In this document: positions 17,494-25,877 of the stretch, in pieces
Layout: the number at the start of each line of letters is the position of its first letter
Position numbering within the stretch: position 1 is the stretch's first letter
Origin: DASRDS01 sp035570055
Lineage (GTDB): Bacteria; Gemmatimonadota; Gemmatimonadetes; Gemmatimonadales; Gemmatimonadaceae
Direction: 5' to 3'
DNA length: 64,000 bases
NCBI GenBank assembly: GCA_035570055.1
Contig: DATMLM010000096.1
Coordinates: 1 to 64,000 of the forward strand
Position numbers and translations under genes: made by a program
The notes under the pieces: generated by a model
Seen by the model: the letters and a program-made list of their open reading frames with translations, nothing else
What the model was told of the DNA's origin: nothing
Databases searched by the model: none

Positions 17494-18129
17494 ATTGACA
17501 TCACGGGGGCGCTCGCCGAGCGGATTGTCAGCGGCGAGCTCTCCCCCGGTACGCGGCTGATGCAGGACCATGTCGCCGAGGAGTTTCAGACCAGCCATAT
17601 CCCGGTGCGCGAGGCGTTCCGGAAGCTCGAGGCCCAAGGTCTCATCATCAGCAAGCCGCGCTGTGGCGTGCGGGTCTCACCGCTCGATCCCGACATGGTC
17701 CTCGAGGTGACGGAGATGCGCGCAGCGTTAGAGGGGCTCGCGCTGCATCACGCCCTGCCCCGTCTCGTCAGATCGGATCTCGACGCCGCGCGTCAGGCGC
17801 TTGTTGAGGGCGAAGCGAGCGATGAGATCGCCGTGTGGGAAGCGGCCAATCGGAGATTCCATCTCGCGATCACGGCGCCGTGCGGCATGTCGCGGCTCAT
17901 GGCGGCTATTGGCGACCTGCATCAGAGCACCGCGCGCTTTCTGTTCGCGACCTGGAAGCATCTCGACTGGCAGCCGCGCTCGGACGCCGAGCATCGGGCA
18001 ATTCTCGAGGCGATCGAACGCGGCGACAGGAAGAGCGCGCGCAAGCTACTCGGGTCGCATGTGCGCGAGGCCGGACGAGCTCTTATTGAACACCTTCGCC
18101 TCACTGCCACCCACGGAGAAAAGCAATGA
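17491..18129 (+). CDS. GntR-family transcriptional regulator, FCD subfamily
   Basis: A 212-residue regulator. The winged helix-turn-helix occupies residues 1-70 (LAERIVSGELSPGTRLMQDH, HIPVREAFRKLEAQGLI) and the all-helical FCD ligand domain residues about 75-200. FCD proteins usually bind small organic acids and often control adjacent metabolic genes. The protein starts right at the first helix, so no earlier start is needed; the start sits directly on an A/T promoter-like block. It is divergent from the aminotransferase and overlaps the RidA gene by 4 nt (ATGA), so it probably controls both. Confidence 0.9.
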   Translation: MIDITGALAERIVSGELSPGTRLMQDHVAEEFQTSHIPVREAFRKLEAQGLIISKPRCGVRVSPLDPDMVLEVTEMRAALEGLALHHALPRLVRSDLDAARQALVEGEASDEIAVWEAANRRFHLAITAPCGMSRLMAAIGDLHQSTARFLFATWKHLDWQPRSDAEHRAILEAIERGDRKSARKLLGSHVREAGRALIEHLRLTATHGEKQ

Positions 18130-18590
18130 CGTTCGGACGCCATCTCGCCACGCTCGCGATGACCATGCTCTTCAGTGTCACCGCTTCCGCGCAGGCGATA
18201 AAACAGATTCCGCTGCCGCCGAGTCAGAACCCCACGGGTGCTGACCTTCCAGTTTCGGGCGCAGCATGGGCCGGCAACACGCTGTACGTGAGTGGATGGC
18301 TCGACCCGGACATGAAGGCGGACACGGATACCAAGTCACAAACCGTGGGTATCCTCAAGGACATGCAAAAGCTCCTCGAATCGCAGAACCTGACGATGGG
18401 CAATGTGGCGATGGTGCGTGTGTACCTCGGCAAGCCGGACTTTGCCGGATTGACGGCCGGATATACCCAGTTCTTCGGTACGAAGGACCAACCGAACAAG
18501 CCTGCACGCACCACGTTGCAGGTGGTTCTGCCCGCCGCGTCTCGTGGCGCTTTGGTAGAAATCGACATGGTCGCCGTGCGCCCAAATTAG
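18126..18590 (+). CDS. Exported RidA/YjgF-family protein (active-site Arg kept)
   Basis: A 154-residue protein with a signal peptide (LATLAMTMLFSVTASAQ) and one RidA/YjgF domain. RidA hydrolyses reactive enamine/imine intermediates made by PLP enzymes. The arginine of the family active site is present as R128 in PARTTLQV, and the C-terminal GALVEIDMVAV matches the family. Export to the periplasm is unusual for RidA itself but known for annotated relatives. It is coupled to the GntR regulator by ATGA and faces the aminotransferase gene, which fits a shared pathway. A second exported paralogue is at 42271-42720. Its stop shares TTAG with the convergent gene. Confidence 0.88.
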   Translation: MTFGRHLATLAMTMLFSVTASAQAIKQIPLPPSQNPTGADLPVSGAAWAGNTLYVSGWLDPDMKADTDTKSQTVGILKDMQKLLESQNLTMGNVAMVRVYLGKPDFAGLTAGYTQFFGTKDQPNKPARTTLQVVLPAASRGALVEIDMVAVRPN

Positions 18591-19279
18591 TGGCCGGCGT
18601 CGATCGTTAAACTTGGCTCCGATATCAAGAGCTCCATGGTGACCCGAGAGGCGAACGCGGTCGCCTGTGCGAGCACTTGGTCGTCGGAGCCACCCTCGAT
18701 CACCGTTGAGAGCCTCGACTGAGGACGCAGGCAGAGATATCGCGTCATGGAGCCACCGGTCACCAACCGGTACCAGAGGGTCTCCCCTTTCAACGACGGC
18801 TGCCCCGCTTTGAGCTTGGCTTCGAAGGCAGCCGTCGCCGCCGGTTGAAGGTCCACCGTCATGAACTCCAACAAGACGGCTGGGCCAGGGTCGCCCGTGC
18901 CACGCGAGAGCTCCGGCAGGTACCGATAGGTTTCGAGGTTCGTGAATGCGCTGACCGGCGCACCGGTCACACGCCAGTCGGCCCAGTCTTCCGCGGGTGC
19001 CACCGCGCTGTCCAGACTGCCGGCCGAGTGATTGAAGCTGGCAAATACCAGCCCGCCTATCCGCTCACCACTGAAGCGAATGTCCCACGTGTACCACACG
19101 TACGGGTCGTGGTGATCCCGATGCCACTGCCAGTGGCGCGCTATCCCGGCATCAAATTCGAAGTCGCGTCCGTCGAGGCGACGCAGCACGCCGATGAGCG
19201 TGAAAGGGCCCTTGCCGGTCTGGGCAGACACGGCCGAGGGGATGATGATCGCGAGGATCACGAGCCACACGCGCTTCAT
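18587..19279 (-). CDS. Secreted protein, third of three tandem paralogues (copy C)
   Basis: 230 residues with a signal peptide (MKRVWLVILAIIIPSAVSAQ). It is the most divergent member of a three-copy family but keeps the shared landmarks: WHRDHHDPYVWYTWD near the N-terminus, FNHSAGSLDSAVAPAED, YLPELSRGTGDPGPAV, GETLWYRLVTGG and RYLCLRPQSRLSTVIEGGSD. I do not recognise the family. The Trp/His/Tyr-rich motif near the N-terminus suggests a beta-rich fold. Its ATG overlaps the upstream stop by 4 nt (ATGA), so the three copies form one operon. Confidence 0.75.
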   Translation of the reverse strand: MKRVWLVILAIIIPSAVSAQTGKGPFTLIGVLRRLDGRDFEFDAGIARHWQWHRDHHDPYVWYTWDIRFSGERIGGLVFASFNHSAGSLDSAVAPAEDWADWRVTGAPVSAFTNLETYRYLPELSRGTGDPGPAVLLEFMTVDLQPAATAAFEAKLKAGQPSLKGETLWYRLVTGGSMTRYLCLRPQSRLSTVIEGGSDDQVLAQATAFASRVTMELLISEPSLTIDAGH

Positions 19280-19920
19280 GGTTGTCCCTCGGGCGTGACG
19301 TTGACCAACATGTTGCTTCGCAGATTGAGCGTCTCGACGGTCATCCTCGCGACCAAGCCCCTGCTCGTGCCCGGCAGGGCTTGATCCTCGCGCTCATCGA
19401 GAATCACCCCCAGGGTTGCCCGCGGGCGCAGGCGCACATAGCACGGGACAGTCCCGCCCACGACCATGCGATACCAGAGCGTCTCTTTCTGGAGCGTGAG
19501 TTGCTGGAAGGCGAGCGCCGCCTCGAATGCATCGCCCGCGCCCGCGTTGAGCTCCACCGTGGTGTACTCGGCGCGAAGGGTCGGCGTCGGCACACCATTT
19601 CCCCGCGAGACCGCTGGCAGAAACTCATACACCCAGTTGCCTTGGAATTCGGCGTGTGGCTGGATGTTGAGGATGTTGTCCTTTTCATCCTCGGCCGGCG
19701 ACACCGGGTTGCTCAAACTGGCGGCGGTATGTCCGAACGTCGCATACATGACCCACCGTTGCCGCTCGGTTGACGCCCAGACCGAGTACACATACCAGGC
19801 CCACGTGTCCTTGGCTTGCCGATGCCACTCGATATGGCGCACGGAACCGGCTTCGAAGTCGATCGTGTCGCCGTCATGGGGACGGAGGATCGAGATACGG
19901 GCGTAAGGGCCGTACGGCAT
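19276..19920 (-). CDS. Middle tandem paralogue (copy B), no signal peptide, in frame after a UAG
   Basis: 214 residues, closely related to copy A at 19921-20628 (shared: GPYARI, ATFGHTAASLSNPVSPAED, SRGNGVPTPT, ETLWYRMV, MTVETLNLR, NMLVNV). It lacks a signal peptide: its first residues MPYGPYARISIL align with the mature part of copy A (APGPYARIATM). The ATG directly follows the TAG of copy A and is in the same frame, so one stop codon separates two homologous domains. As written the protein would stay in the cytoplasm. Readthrough, or a recent nonsense change, would give a secreted two-domain protein. No Shine-Dalgarno exists apart from the coding end of copy A. Family unknown. Confidence 0.72.
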   Translation of the reverse strand: MPYGPYARISILRPHDGDTIDFEAGSVRHIEWHRQAKDTWAWYVYSVWASTERQRWVMYATFGHTAASLSNPVSPAEDEKDNILNIQPHAEFQGNWVYEFLPAVSRGNGVPTPTLRAEYTTVELNAGAGDAFEAALAFQQLTLQKETLWYRMVVGGTVPCYVRLRPRATLGVILDEREDQALPGTSRGLVARMTVETLNLRSNMLVNVTPEGQP

Positions 19921-20628
19921 CTAACGCTCGGGATTGACGTTGACCAACATGTTCGGCCGCAGGTTGAGCGTCTCGACGGTCATCTTCATGACCAAGCCGG
20001 TCACCTTGTCGGGGAGCGCCTGATCGGCGCGCTCGTCGAGAATGGCACCCAGGTTCTCGCGCGGCCGAATGCGGACGTAGCACGGTGTATCACCGCCCAG
20101 GACCATGCGATACCAGAGCGTCTCTCCGCGCAGCTTGGGTTGCTCCAGCACGAGCGCGGCCTCGAACGGCTTGCCCGCGCCGTAGATGAGCACGACCGTC
20201 GTGTACTCGGCGCGAGGTGTCGGAGTCGGCACACCATTCCCGCGCGAGAGCGCCGGCAAGAACTCGTAGACTCCGTTGTTCATGAATTGGGCGTGCGGCA
20301 GCACGTTGAGCACGTTGTTCTGCTCGTCTTCGGCCGGCGATACCGGGTTGCTCAGGCTCGCCGCGGTATGTCCGAACGTCGCGTACATGATCCAACGTTG
20401 CCGGTCGTTGGATGCCCAGAACGAGTAGCTATACCAGCCATACGTGTCCTTGGACCCCCGGTGCCAATCGAGATGCCGGAGGTACCCTTGCTCCAATTCC
20501 CATCCGTGGCCGTCGAGCGCACGCATGGTCGCGATGCGTGCGTACGGGCCGGGCGCTTGTTCGGTTTGCGCGGCCGAGAGGGCCGGGAATGCCGCGGCGA
20601 GCAGAATCGCGGTACGGATCATCATCAT
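19921..20628 (-). CDS. Secreted protein, first of three tandem paralogues (copy A)
   Basis: 235 residues beginning with a signal peptide (MMMIRTAILLAAAFPALSAAQ). The mature part has HLDWHRGSKDTYGWYSYSFW, ATFGHTAASLSNPVSPAED, SRGNGVPTPTPRAEYTTV, GETLWYRMVLGGDTPCYVRI and MTVETLNLRPNMLVNVNPE. It is the lead gene of the three-paralogue operon and ends in TAG immediately followed, in frame, by the ATG of copy B. I see no Shine-Dalgarno before the triple ATG, so any of the three Met codons may be used. It is divergent from the GlxA-type regulator (86 bp gap). No known domain is recognised. Confidence 0.78.
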   Translation of the reverse strand: MMMIRTAILLAAAFPALSAAQTEQAPGPYARIATMRALDGHGWELEQGYLRHLDWHRGSKDTYGWYSYSFWASNDRQRWIMYATFGHTAASLSNPVSPAEDEQNNVLNVLPHAQFMNNGVYEFLPALSRGNGVPTPTPRAEYTTVVLIYGAGKPFEAALVLEQPKLRGETLWYRMVLGGDTPCYVRIRPRENLGAILDERADQALPDKVTGLVMKMTVETLNLRPNMLVNVNPER

Positions 20629-20714
20629 GCGAGGAGCATACTTCTCGCTCGCCGGCGTTTTCCGCCAAGCTCCAGACCTTCCCCGCCAAGTTTCCTTGCA
20701 GCATAGTTAGTCGG

Positions 20715-21671
20715 ATGGCGGCGAAGCGGCGCGTGATCGTCCTCGTTGTGCCTCCGGTCGAGGAGCTCGACCTGGTCGGGCCCATTCAGGTTTTCGCCGC
20801 CGCCAATCGGCTGGCGAACCAGCCGGTCTACGACGTCGAGATTGCCACGAATGGGTCAGACCTCACGGTTGCTGGCGAGGGAGGTCTGCTCTCGTTTCTG
20901 GCCCAAGGCCGTTACGACGCACTGAGTGGGAGCTTCGATACGGTGTTGCTCGTGTGCGGACTCGGCACGCGCGACGCTCATGACCCTGGTCTCTTCGCGT
21001 GGCTCCGTCGTGTGGCGCCGATCGTGCGCCGCTTGGGATCGGTGTGCGTCGGCTCGTTTCTGCTGGCCGAGGCGGGCCTGCTCGACGGGCGGCGAGCGAC
21101 GTCGCATTGGAAATTCAGCCAGGAATTGAACAAGCGGTATCCGAAAGTGAATGTCGTGTCCGCGCCGGTGTGGGTGAAAGACGGCAATCTCTACACGTCG
21201 GCAGGCCTGTCAGCGGGCATCGACCTGGCGCTCGCGTGGGTGGAGGAGGACTGCGGCAACGCGATCGCCACCGAGGTGGCGCGCGAGCTGGTCCTCTTTC
21301 TCCGCCGGCCCGCGAGCCAAGCGCAGCTCAGCGTGTCGCTCGCCGCGCAGTCCGATGAGATGCAGTCGATGCAGGAGCTTCGCGTCTGGATCGCCGAGAA
21401 TCTGCACCGGGAGCTCTCGGTGCAGCGTCTGGCCGAGCGCGTTGCGATGAGCGTGCGGAATTTCGAGCGCGTGTTCGCGCGAGAGGTCGGCATGTCGCCG
21501 GCTCGATACGTTCGGCAGGTGCGCGTCGAGGCGGCGCAGCGGATGATCGAGCGGAGCGGCAAGGGGCTCGAGCAGGTCGCCGCGGCATGCGGCTTCTCCA
21601 GCGCCGATCTCATGCGTCGCGCGTTCGCGCGCACATTGGGCTCGACCCCTCGCCGCCACCTCGGTGCATGA
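20715..21671 (+). CDS. GlxA-type AraC-family regulator with DJ-1/PfpI domain
   Basis: 318 residues. The N-terminal DJ-1/PfpI (class I glutaminase-like) domain covers about 1-190 (VIVLVVPPVEELDLVGPIQVF) with the family cysteine C111 in SVCVGSFLLAEAGLLDGRRAT. The C-terminal AraC double helix-turn-helix covers about 215-318 (LAERVAMSVRNFERVFAREV, AACGFSSADLMRRAFARTLG). GlxA-type proteins sense amines or related metabolites and activate nearby genes. ATG 20715 begins exactly at the domain; the frame upstream is non-coding. The stop overlaps the next gene by ATGA. It is divergent from the three-paralogue operon, a likely target. Confidence 0.9.
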   Translation: MAAKRRVIVLVVPPVEELDLVGPIQVFAAANRLANQPVYDVEIATNGSDLTVAGEGGLLSFLAQGRYDALSGSFDTVLLVCGLGTRDAHDPGLFAWLRRVAPIVRRLGSVCVGSFLLAEAGLLDGRRATSHWKFSQELNKRYPKVNVVSAPVWVKDGNLYTSAGLSAGIDLALAWVEEDCGNAIATEVARELVLFLRRPASQAQLSVSLAAQSDEMQSMQELRVWIAENLHRELSVQRLAERVAMSVRNFERVFAREVGMSPARYVRQVRVEAAQRMIERSGKGLEQVAAACGFSSADLMRRAFARTLGSTPRRHLGA

Positions 21672-22858
21672 CAGCCTGCCATATCTTGCCCGTCGCCGCG
21701 CTGGCCCTTTTTAGCGCTCAAGCGACCTGCCAGGGCGTGCCGTGCGCGCGGCACGACTGGGATGACACGACCCCGCCGTGCGTCATCGGCCACGTCATCG
21801 ACGCCGCTACAAAGCGCCCAATCGTCCTCGCTGAAATCCGAGAGGCTGACGAATACGGGTTTGCGCGGACCGATTCGACCGGGGCGTTCGCGATGTTCGC
21901 GCACGCCGGCAACCTCTCGCTGTCCGCATCGCGCAACGACTATGCAGTCGCCAGTCGCCAGGTCGAGCTCCGCGATCACAAGACCACGGTCGTTGACTTC
22001 ACGCTACATCGGTCACCCGCGCCGTGTTGCCGACTTGCCGGGCAATGGACGATGAGACTCACGCTCGTGCATCCGCAGCCTGGTGTGAAACCGACTGCGT
22101 ACATTGTCAGCGGGACAATGCTCCTTGGCACGACGATCGGGAACCCATTGCCGTTTTTCATCAATCCGCCCGACGACTCCGTGCAGATGGAGTCGGGCCG
22201 GTTTTACATCGATCTGAAGCCGTTCCTCGGTACGCAGGTTCCGGAGCAGGTCTCGACGACGGTTACGCCGAACGGCGACGACTCGTTCCTCCGCGAGGTG
22301 GTGGGCACTGTATTCCCGGGTGACACTATCGAGTTGACGCTGATTCCGAATCTGTCGCATGGGAGCATCGTCGTGCGCGGGAAGATCGCGGGTGACTCGA
22401 TCACGGGTTGGTGGTATGAGCAAGCGTACGGCCCGGCCGCCTCCGGCCGTCTCAGCATGCACCGCACGAGCCGCACCCCGCCCGAGTTACGTGAGCCACC
22501 AGCGCCTCCACCACCACCGCCCCAGGATCGGAGCACGTGGGGAAAAGTGCGGGTGCGCGTGTGGGAAGCATCGTCCAACCGCTACATCGTGGCGACCCAC
22601 GCGTTGGAGTTTCCTGATTCGTCGGAGAACTCGGCATACCATACGCATGCCACGGCCGACGGGTGGGGCGATACGATCGAGCTGCCGCCTGGCGGTTACA
22701 CCGTTCTCCTCCTGGATTTCCCGAACGGCGACCCGATGTGGCGGGTGCCAAGGAAGTCAGCGCGGCATTTCACGGTTTCGACCGGACAGACGACCGACGT
22801 CACCATTCGCCTGAATCTCGCGACCGGCGCCGTGCTCGACTCGGCGGCGCGGCCATAG
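21668..22858 (+). CDS. Secreted protein with carboxypeptidase-regulatory-like N-domain
   Basis: 396 residues with a signal peptide (MTACHILPVAALALFSAQATCQG). Residues about 35-115 look like a carboxypeptidase-regulatory/Ig-type beta domain (CVIGHVIDAATKRPIVLAEI, TDSTGAFAMFAHAG). The middle part is beta-rich and starts with RLAGQWTMRLTLVHPQPG. A proline-rich linker near residues 278-288 (PPAPPPPPPQ) leads to a C-terminal domain of about 100 residues ending in a second strand-rich motif (VTIRLNLATG). Four cysteines near the N-terminus could form disulfides. It is translationally coupled to the GlxA-type regulator (ATGA), so it may be part of the same response. Function unknown. Confidence 0.78.
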   Translation: MTACHILPVAALALFSAQATCQGVPCARHDWDDTTPPCVIGHVIDAATKRPIVLAEIREADEYGFARTDSTGAFAMFAHAGNLSLSASRNDYAVASRQVELRDHKTTVVDFTLHRSPAPCCRLAGQWTMRLTLVHPQPGVKPTAYIVSGTMLLGTTIGNPLPFFINPPDDSVQMESGRFYIDLKPFLGTQVPEQVSTTVTPNGDDSFLREVVGTVFPGDTIELTLIPNLSHGSIVVRGKIAGDSITGWWYEQAYGPAASGRLSMHRTSRTPPELREPPAPPPPPPQDRSTWGKVRVRVWEASSNRYIVATHALEFPDSSENSAYHTHATADGWGDTIELPPGGYTVLLLDFPNGDPMWRVPRKSARHFTVSTGQTTDVTIRLNLATGAVLDSAARP

Positions 22859-22945
22859 CAGTGCGAATTGTGCCGTTCGATTCAGCATTTTGACCGTTCG
22901 ACATCTATTCGAAGGGTCCGGCTCAATCGGTTGTAATATCAGGGG

Positions 22946-24109
22946 ATGCTGAACCGCAGAGACTTCATGACGGCGCTGGGCGCCGCAGCGATCGCTAGGG
23001 CGGCCAGGGCGTTCGAGGTCGATGATGACGATGCCATTCGCGACATCCTGCGACGGCGCATCGACGTGGAAAAGCGCACCCTCGGCATGGCCGTGTGCGT
23101 GGTGACGCCGGATCGCCAGCGCATCGTGACGTGGGGCCGCGAGCGCGTGGCAGATAGCCGACCGGTTTCGGAAAAAACGGTGTTCGAGATCGCCTCGATC
23201 ACCAAGGTGTTCACGGCGCTGCTGCTGGCCGACATGGCGCTGCGCGGCGAAGTGGGACTGCACGATCCCGTCGCGCGCCATCTGCCGGACGACTTCCATG
23301 TGCCCGAGCAGGACGGGCGACAGATCACGCTGGCGGACTTGGCTACCCACACCTCCGGCCTGCCGTGGTGGCCGCCCTTCCCCGATGCACCGCAGTCATT
23401 CGACATCGCGTTCATGATGAGAGCCGTGCCGCAATACAGCCTGGAACAATTCAAGGCGTGGCTCCCGAACTGCCATCTGCAAAATCCACCGGGCGCCACG
23501 TGGGCGTACGGCAATACTGACTACGGCCTGCTCAGCATGGCCTTGGCTCATCGCGGCGGTCGTCCGTACGAAGCACTGTTGCAGACGCGCGTGCTCGACC
23601 CCCTGGGGCTGACGGACACCACCTTCCATCCGACGGCCGCGATGGCGTCGCGACTGGCGGAGGGTCACAATGATAAGCTGATGCCTGAGCCGCCGATGGA
23701 CGTGGGTATCTTCGCCGCCGCTGGCGGTCTGCGCTCCACGCCGCGTGACCTCTCACGGTTCGCCGCCGCGATCCTGCCGGGCTCGGGATCCCGCATCGCG
23801 CACGCCGCCGATCTTCTGCTCACCGTCCGTCGGCCAGCGCCGCCGATCGACGGGATGCAGGCCCTCGGATGGGAGATACGCAACGCCCCGGGCGGTGCGT
23901 TCGTGAGCAAGGACGGTGTGAGCTGGTGGCAGGGCGCGTCGATGGTGTTCGACCCGGACAAGAAAGAAGCGGTCGTGGCCTTCTCCAACACCGTCCCGGT
24001 TTTGCGGTTCGCCAAATATTCGGGCGGCGGAGTCGGGGCCGCGGACGTCGCGCAACACATCCTGCGGCCGCAAATCCCGTTGGGGGGCCAAAACGGAACG
24101 ACGTACTAG
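22946..24109 (+). CDS. Tat-exported serine beta-lactamase/penicillin-binding-fold enzyme (class C-like)
   Basis: 387 residues of the beta-lactamase/D-Ala-D-Ala carboxypeptidase/esterase superfamily. The nucleophile motif SxxK is S84-I-T-K87 and the second motif is Y188-G-N190. The N-terminus NRRDFMTALGAAAIARAARA is a twin-arginine signal. It may be a peptidase or esterase rather than an antibiotic-degrading lactamase; the family cannot be split by eye. TAATAT (22934-22939) lies exactly 6 nt before the ATG and AGGGG directly abuts it, too close for a normal ribosome binding site, so the mRNA may be leaderless. A two-component pair follows after 27 bp. Confidence 0.88.
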   Translation: MLNRRDFMTALGAAAIARAARAFEVDDDDAIRDILRRRIDVEKRTLGMAVCVVTPDRQRIVTWGRERVADSRPVSEKTVFEIASITKVFTALLLADMALRGEVGLHDPVARHLPDDFHVPEQDGRQITLADLATHTSGLPWWPPFPDAPQSFDIAFMMRAVPQYSLEQFKAWLPNCHLQNPPGATWAYGNTDYGLLSMALAHRGGRPYEALLQTRVLDPLGLTDTTFHPTAAMASRLAEGHNDKLMPEPPMDVGIFAAAGGLRSTPRDLSRFAAAILPGSGSRIAHAADLLLTVRRPAPPIDGMQALGWEIRNAPGGAFVSKDGVSWWQGASMVFDPDKKEAVVAFSNTVPVLRFAKYSGGGVGAADVAQHILRPQIPLGGQNGTTY

Positions 24110-24136
24110 TTCTGCAGAAGAAGTAAATATGGGGGA

Positions 24137-25174
24137 ATGAGAAACGCCTCGTATTGGGTCGTGCAGCTGGGTGCGTGGGGTTGGCGCTTCTGGTGGCAAG
24201 CGTCCGGAGAGACGATTCTCGCTTCGGTTCCGTTCAGCCGGAGCGCCATGGTGTGGGGCGGGATCTGCCTGACTGGAATCGCAACCACGGATCTGGTGCG
24301 GCGTCTCAGCAAGCGTCAGGCGTGGCTCGAGCTCCCCACCCGTGCGCTCCTCGCACGACTCGCGGTGAGCGTCGTTGCACTCACCCTGATCGGGTATGCG
24401 GTAACCATCGCGCTGTCGATGGCGATCTACAAAACCCCGGAGACCGCTCTTACTCACACCTTCTATCGGAAGCTTCCGCTCTCCACTGAGCTCTTCAACG
24501 AGCTCCTGAATCTCCTGCTGTGGAACCTGACCTGGGTGGCCGCATACTTCAGCGTCGCGTTGATGATGCAGCAAGCGCGCCTCTCGGAGAGTCTTCAGAC
24601 GGCGGAGCTGCGACTGCTCAAATCCCAGCTCAATCCCCATTTCTTGTTCAATGCGCTGAACGGTGTCCGCGCCCTGATCGCGGACGAACCCACCCGGGCG
24701 CAGGACGCCGTGACACAGCTGGCGCGCACGCTGCGCTACACGCTCGACTCAGGGCGGGAAGAGCTCGTGACGTTGGCGCGCGAGCTCGAGATGGTCGATG
24801 ACTATCTCGCGCTGGAATCGTTGCGGCTCACGGAGCGGCTCCGCGTGGTTCGCGAGATCGACCCCAAGGCCACGACGACGCGCATCCCGGTCATGTTGTT
24901 GCAGGCGCTCGTCGAGAACGCCATCAAGCACGGCATCGCGCCGTTGCGCGAAGGTGGGGCGCTCCGCATTGCGGCTCGTATGGTCGACACGGAGCTCGAG
25001 ATCGAAGTCGAGAATCCGCGGCCAATAGAAACGCACGCCGGACATTCGGCGAGCGGCGTGGGACTCGAGAACACGGCCCGCCGCTTGGAGCTCCTCTTTG
25101 GCGCACGGGCGAGCATCTGTCTCGAGCTCTCGGATGCGCGCCGAGCGAAGGCCACCGCGCGGTTACCGGCATGA
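24137..25174 (+). CDS. LytS/YehU-type sensor histidine kinase
   Basis: 345 residues. About four membrane segments (residues 5-22, 38-52, 70-98, 122-145) form the sensor, with no large external domain. The His_kinase domain has the phospho-accepting H168 in LNPHFLFNALN, and the ATPase part contains LLQALVENAIKHG and GVGLENTARRLELLFG. Kinases of this type pair with LytTR regulators. The stop overlaps the regulator start (ATGA at 25171-25174). The 24124-24130 stretch is A/T rich just ahead of the start and GGGGG is only 2 nt away, so translation initiation is unclear. Confidence 0.92.
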   Translation: MRNASYWVVQLGAWGWRFWWQASGETILASVPFSRSAMVWGGICLTGIATTDLVRRLSKRQAWLELPTRALLARLAVSVVALTLIGYAVTIALSMAIYKTPETALTHTFYRKLPLSTELFNELLNLLLWNLTWVAAYFSVALMMQQARLSESLQTAELRLLKSQLNPHFLFNALNGVRALIADEPTRAQDAVTQLARTLRYTLDSGREELVTLARELEMVDDYLALESLRLTERLRVVREIDPKATTTRIPVMLLQALVENAIKHGIAPLREGGALRIAARMVDTELEIEVENPRPIETHAGHSASGVGLENTARRLELLFGARASICLELSDARRAKATARLPA

Positions 25175-25869
25175 ACGCGCTCATCGTGGATGACGAACCT
25201 CTCGCGCGCCGCGAGCTGCGACGGTTGCTCGTGGCGTTCCCGTGGGTGAAGGTGGTCGGCGAGGCGGTCGACATTGACGAGGCGTATGAGCGCATCACGT
25301 CGCTGCATCCGGCGCTGGTCTTTCTCGATGTGCAGATGCCCGGTGGAACCGGGTTCGATCTCTTCGATCGGCTTGGAACTCTCCCACGCGTCATCTTCAC
25401 CACGGCCTACGATCACTATGCCGTCAAGGCGTTCGATGTGAGCGCGGTCGATTATCTGCTCAAGCCGATCGAGCCCGAGCGGCTCTCCGCGGCGCTCGAC
25501 AAAGTGCGTGGCGTGTCCGGCGGACCGGTGGGCGACACCGCGCTCGAACAACTCTTCGTGCGCGACGGTCCGCGCTGCTGGTTCGTGCCCCTCCACGAGG
25601 TGGCGCTCCTGGACGCCGAGGGTAACTCCGTCCGGTTACACTGGGGCGAGTCCCACCCGCTGCTCAATCGCTCTCTCACAGCAATCGAAGCGCGGCTCGA
25701 TGCGCGACGCTTCTTTCGTGCGAACCGCCAGCAGATCCTGAATCTCGATTTCGTCACGAGCGTCGAGGTCGGCCACGGTGGCCGGCTGCATGCGGAGCTT
25801 CGCGACGGCACAGAGGTAGAGATATCCCGACGACAGGCGAGGCTGTTCCGCCTGCGCACCACTATCTGA
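25171..25869 (+). CDS. LytTR-family response regulator
   Basis: 232 residues: a receiver domain with D53 as phosphorylation site (VFLDVQMPGGTGF) and K98 (YLLKPIEPERL), then a C-terminal LytTR DNA-binding domain (about 130-230; RRFFRANRQQILNLDFVTSV). It is coupled to the LytS-type kinase by ATGA and ends 8 bp before the secreted esterase gene, which it may regulate. LytTR regulators usually bind pairs of direct repeats; I did not find a convincing pair here. Confidence 0.92.
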   Translation: MNALIVDDEPLARRELRRLLVAFPWVKVVGEAVDIDEAYERITSLHPALVFLDVQMPGGTGFDLFDRLGTLPRVIFTTAYDHYAVKAFDVSAVDYLLKPIEPERLSAALDKVRGVSGGPVGDTALEQLFVRDGPRCWFVPLHEVALLDAEGNSVRLHWGESHPLLNRSLTAIEARLDARRFFRANRQQILNLDFVTSVEVGHGGRLHAELRDGTEVEISRRQARLFRLRTTI

Positions 25870-25877
25870 GGCGCTCA

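Noticed and set aside
22946..24109. An antibiotic-resistance beta-lactamase
   Set aside because: The SxxK and YxN motifs only define the superfamily, which also contains peptidases and esterases. Nothing here points to resistance.
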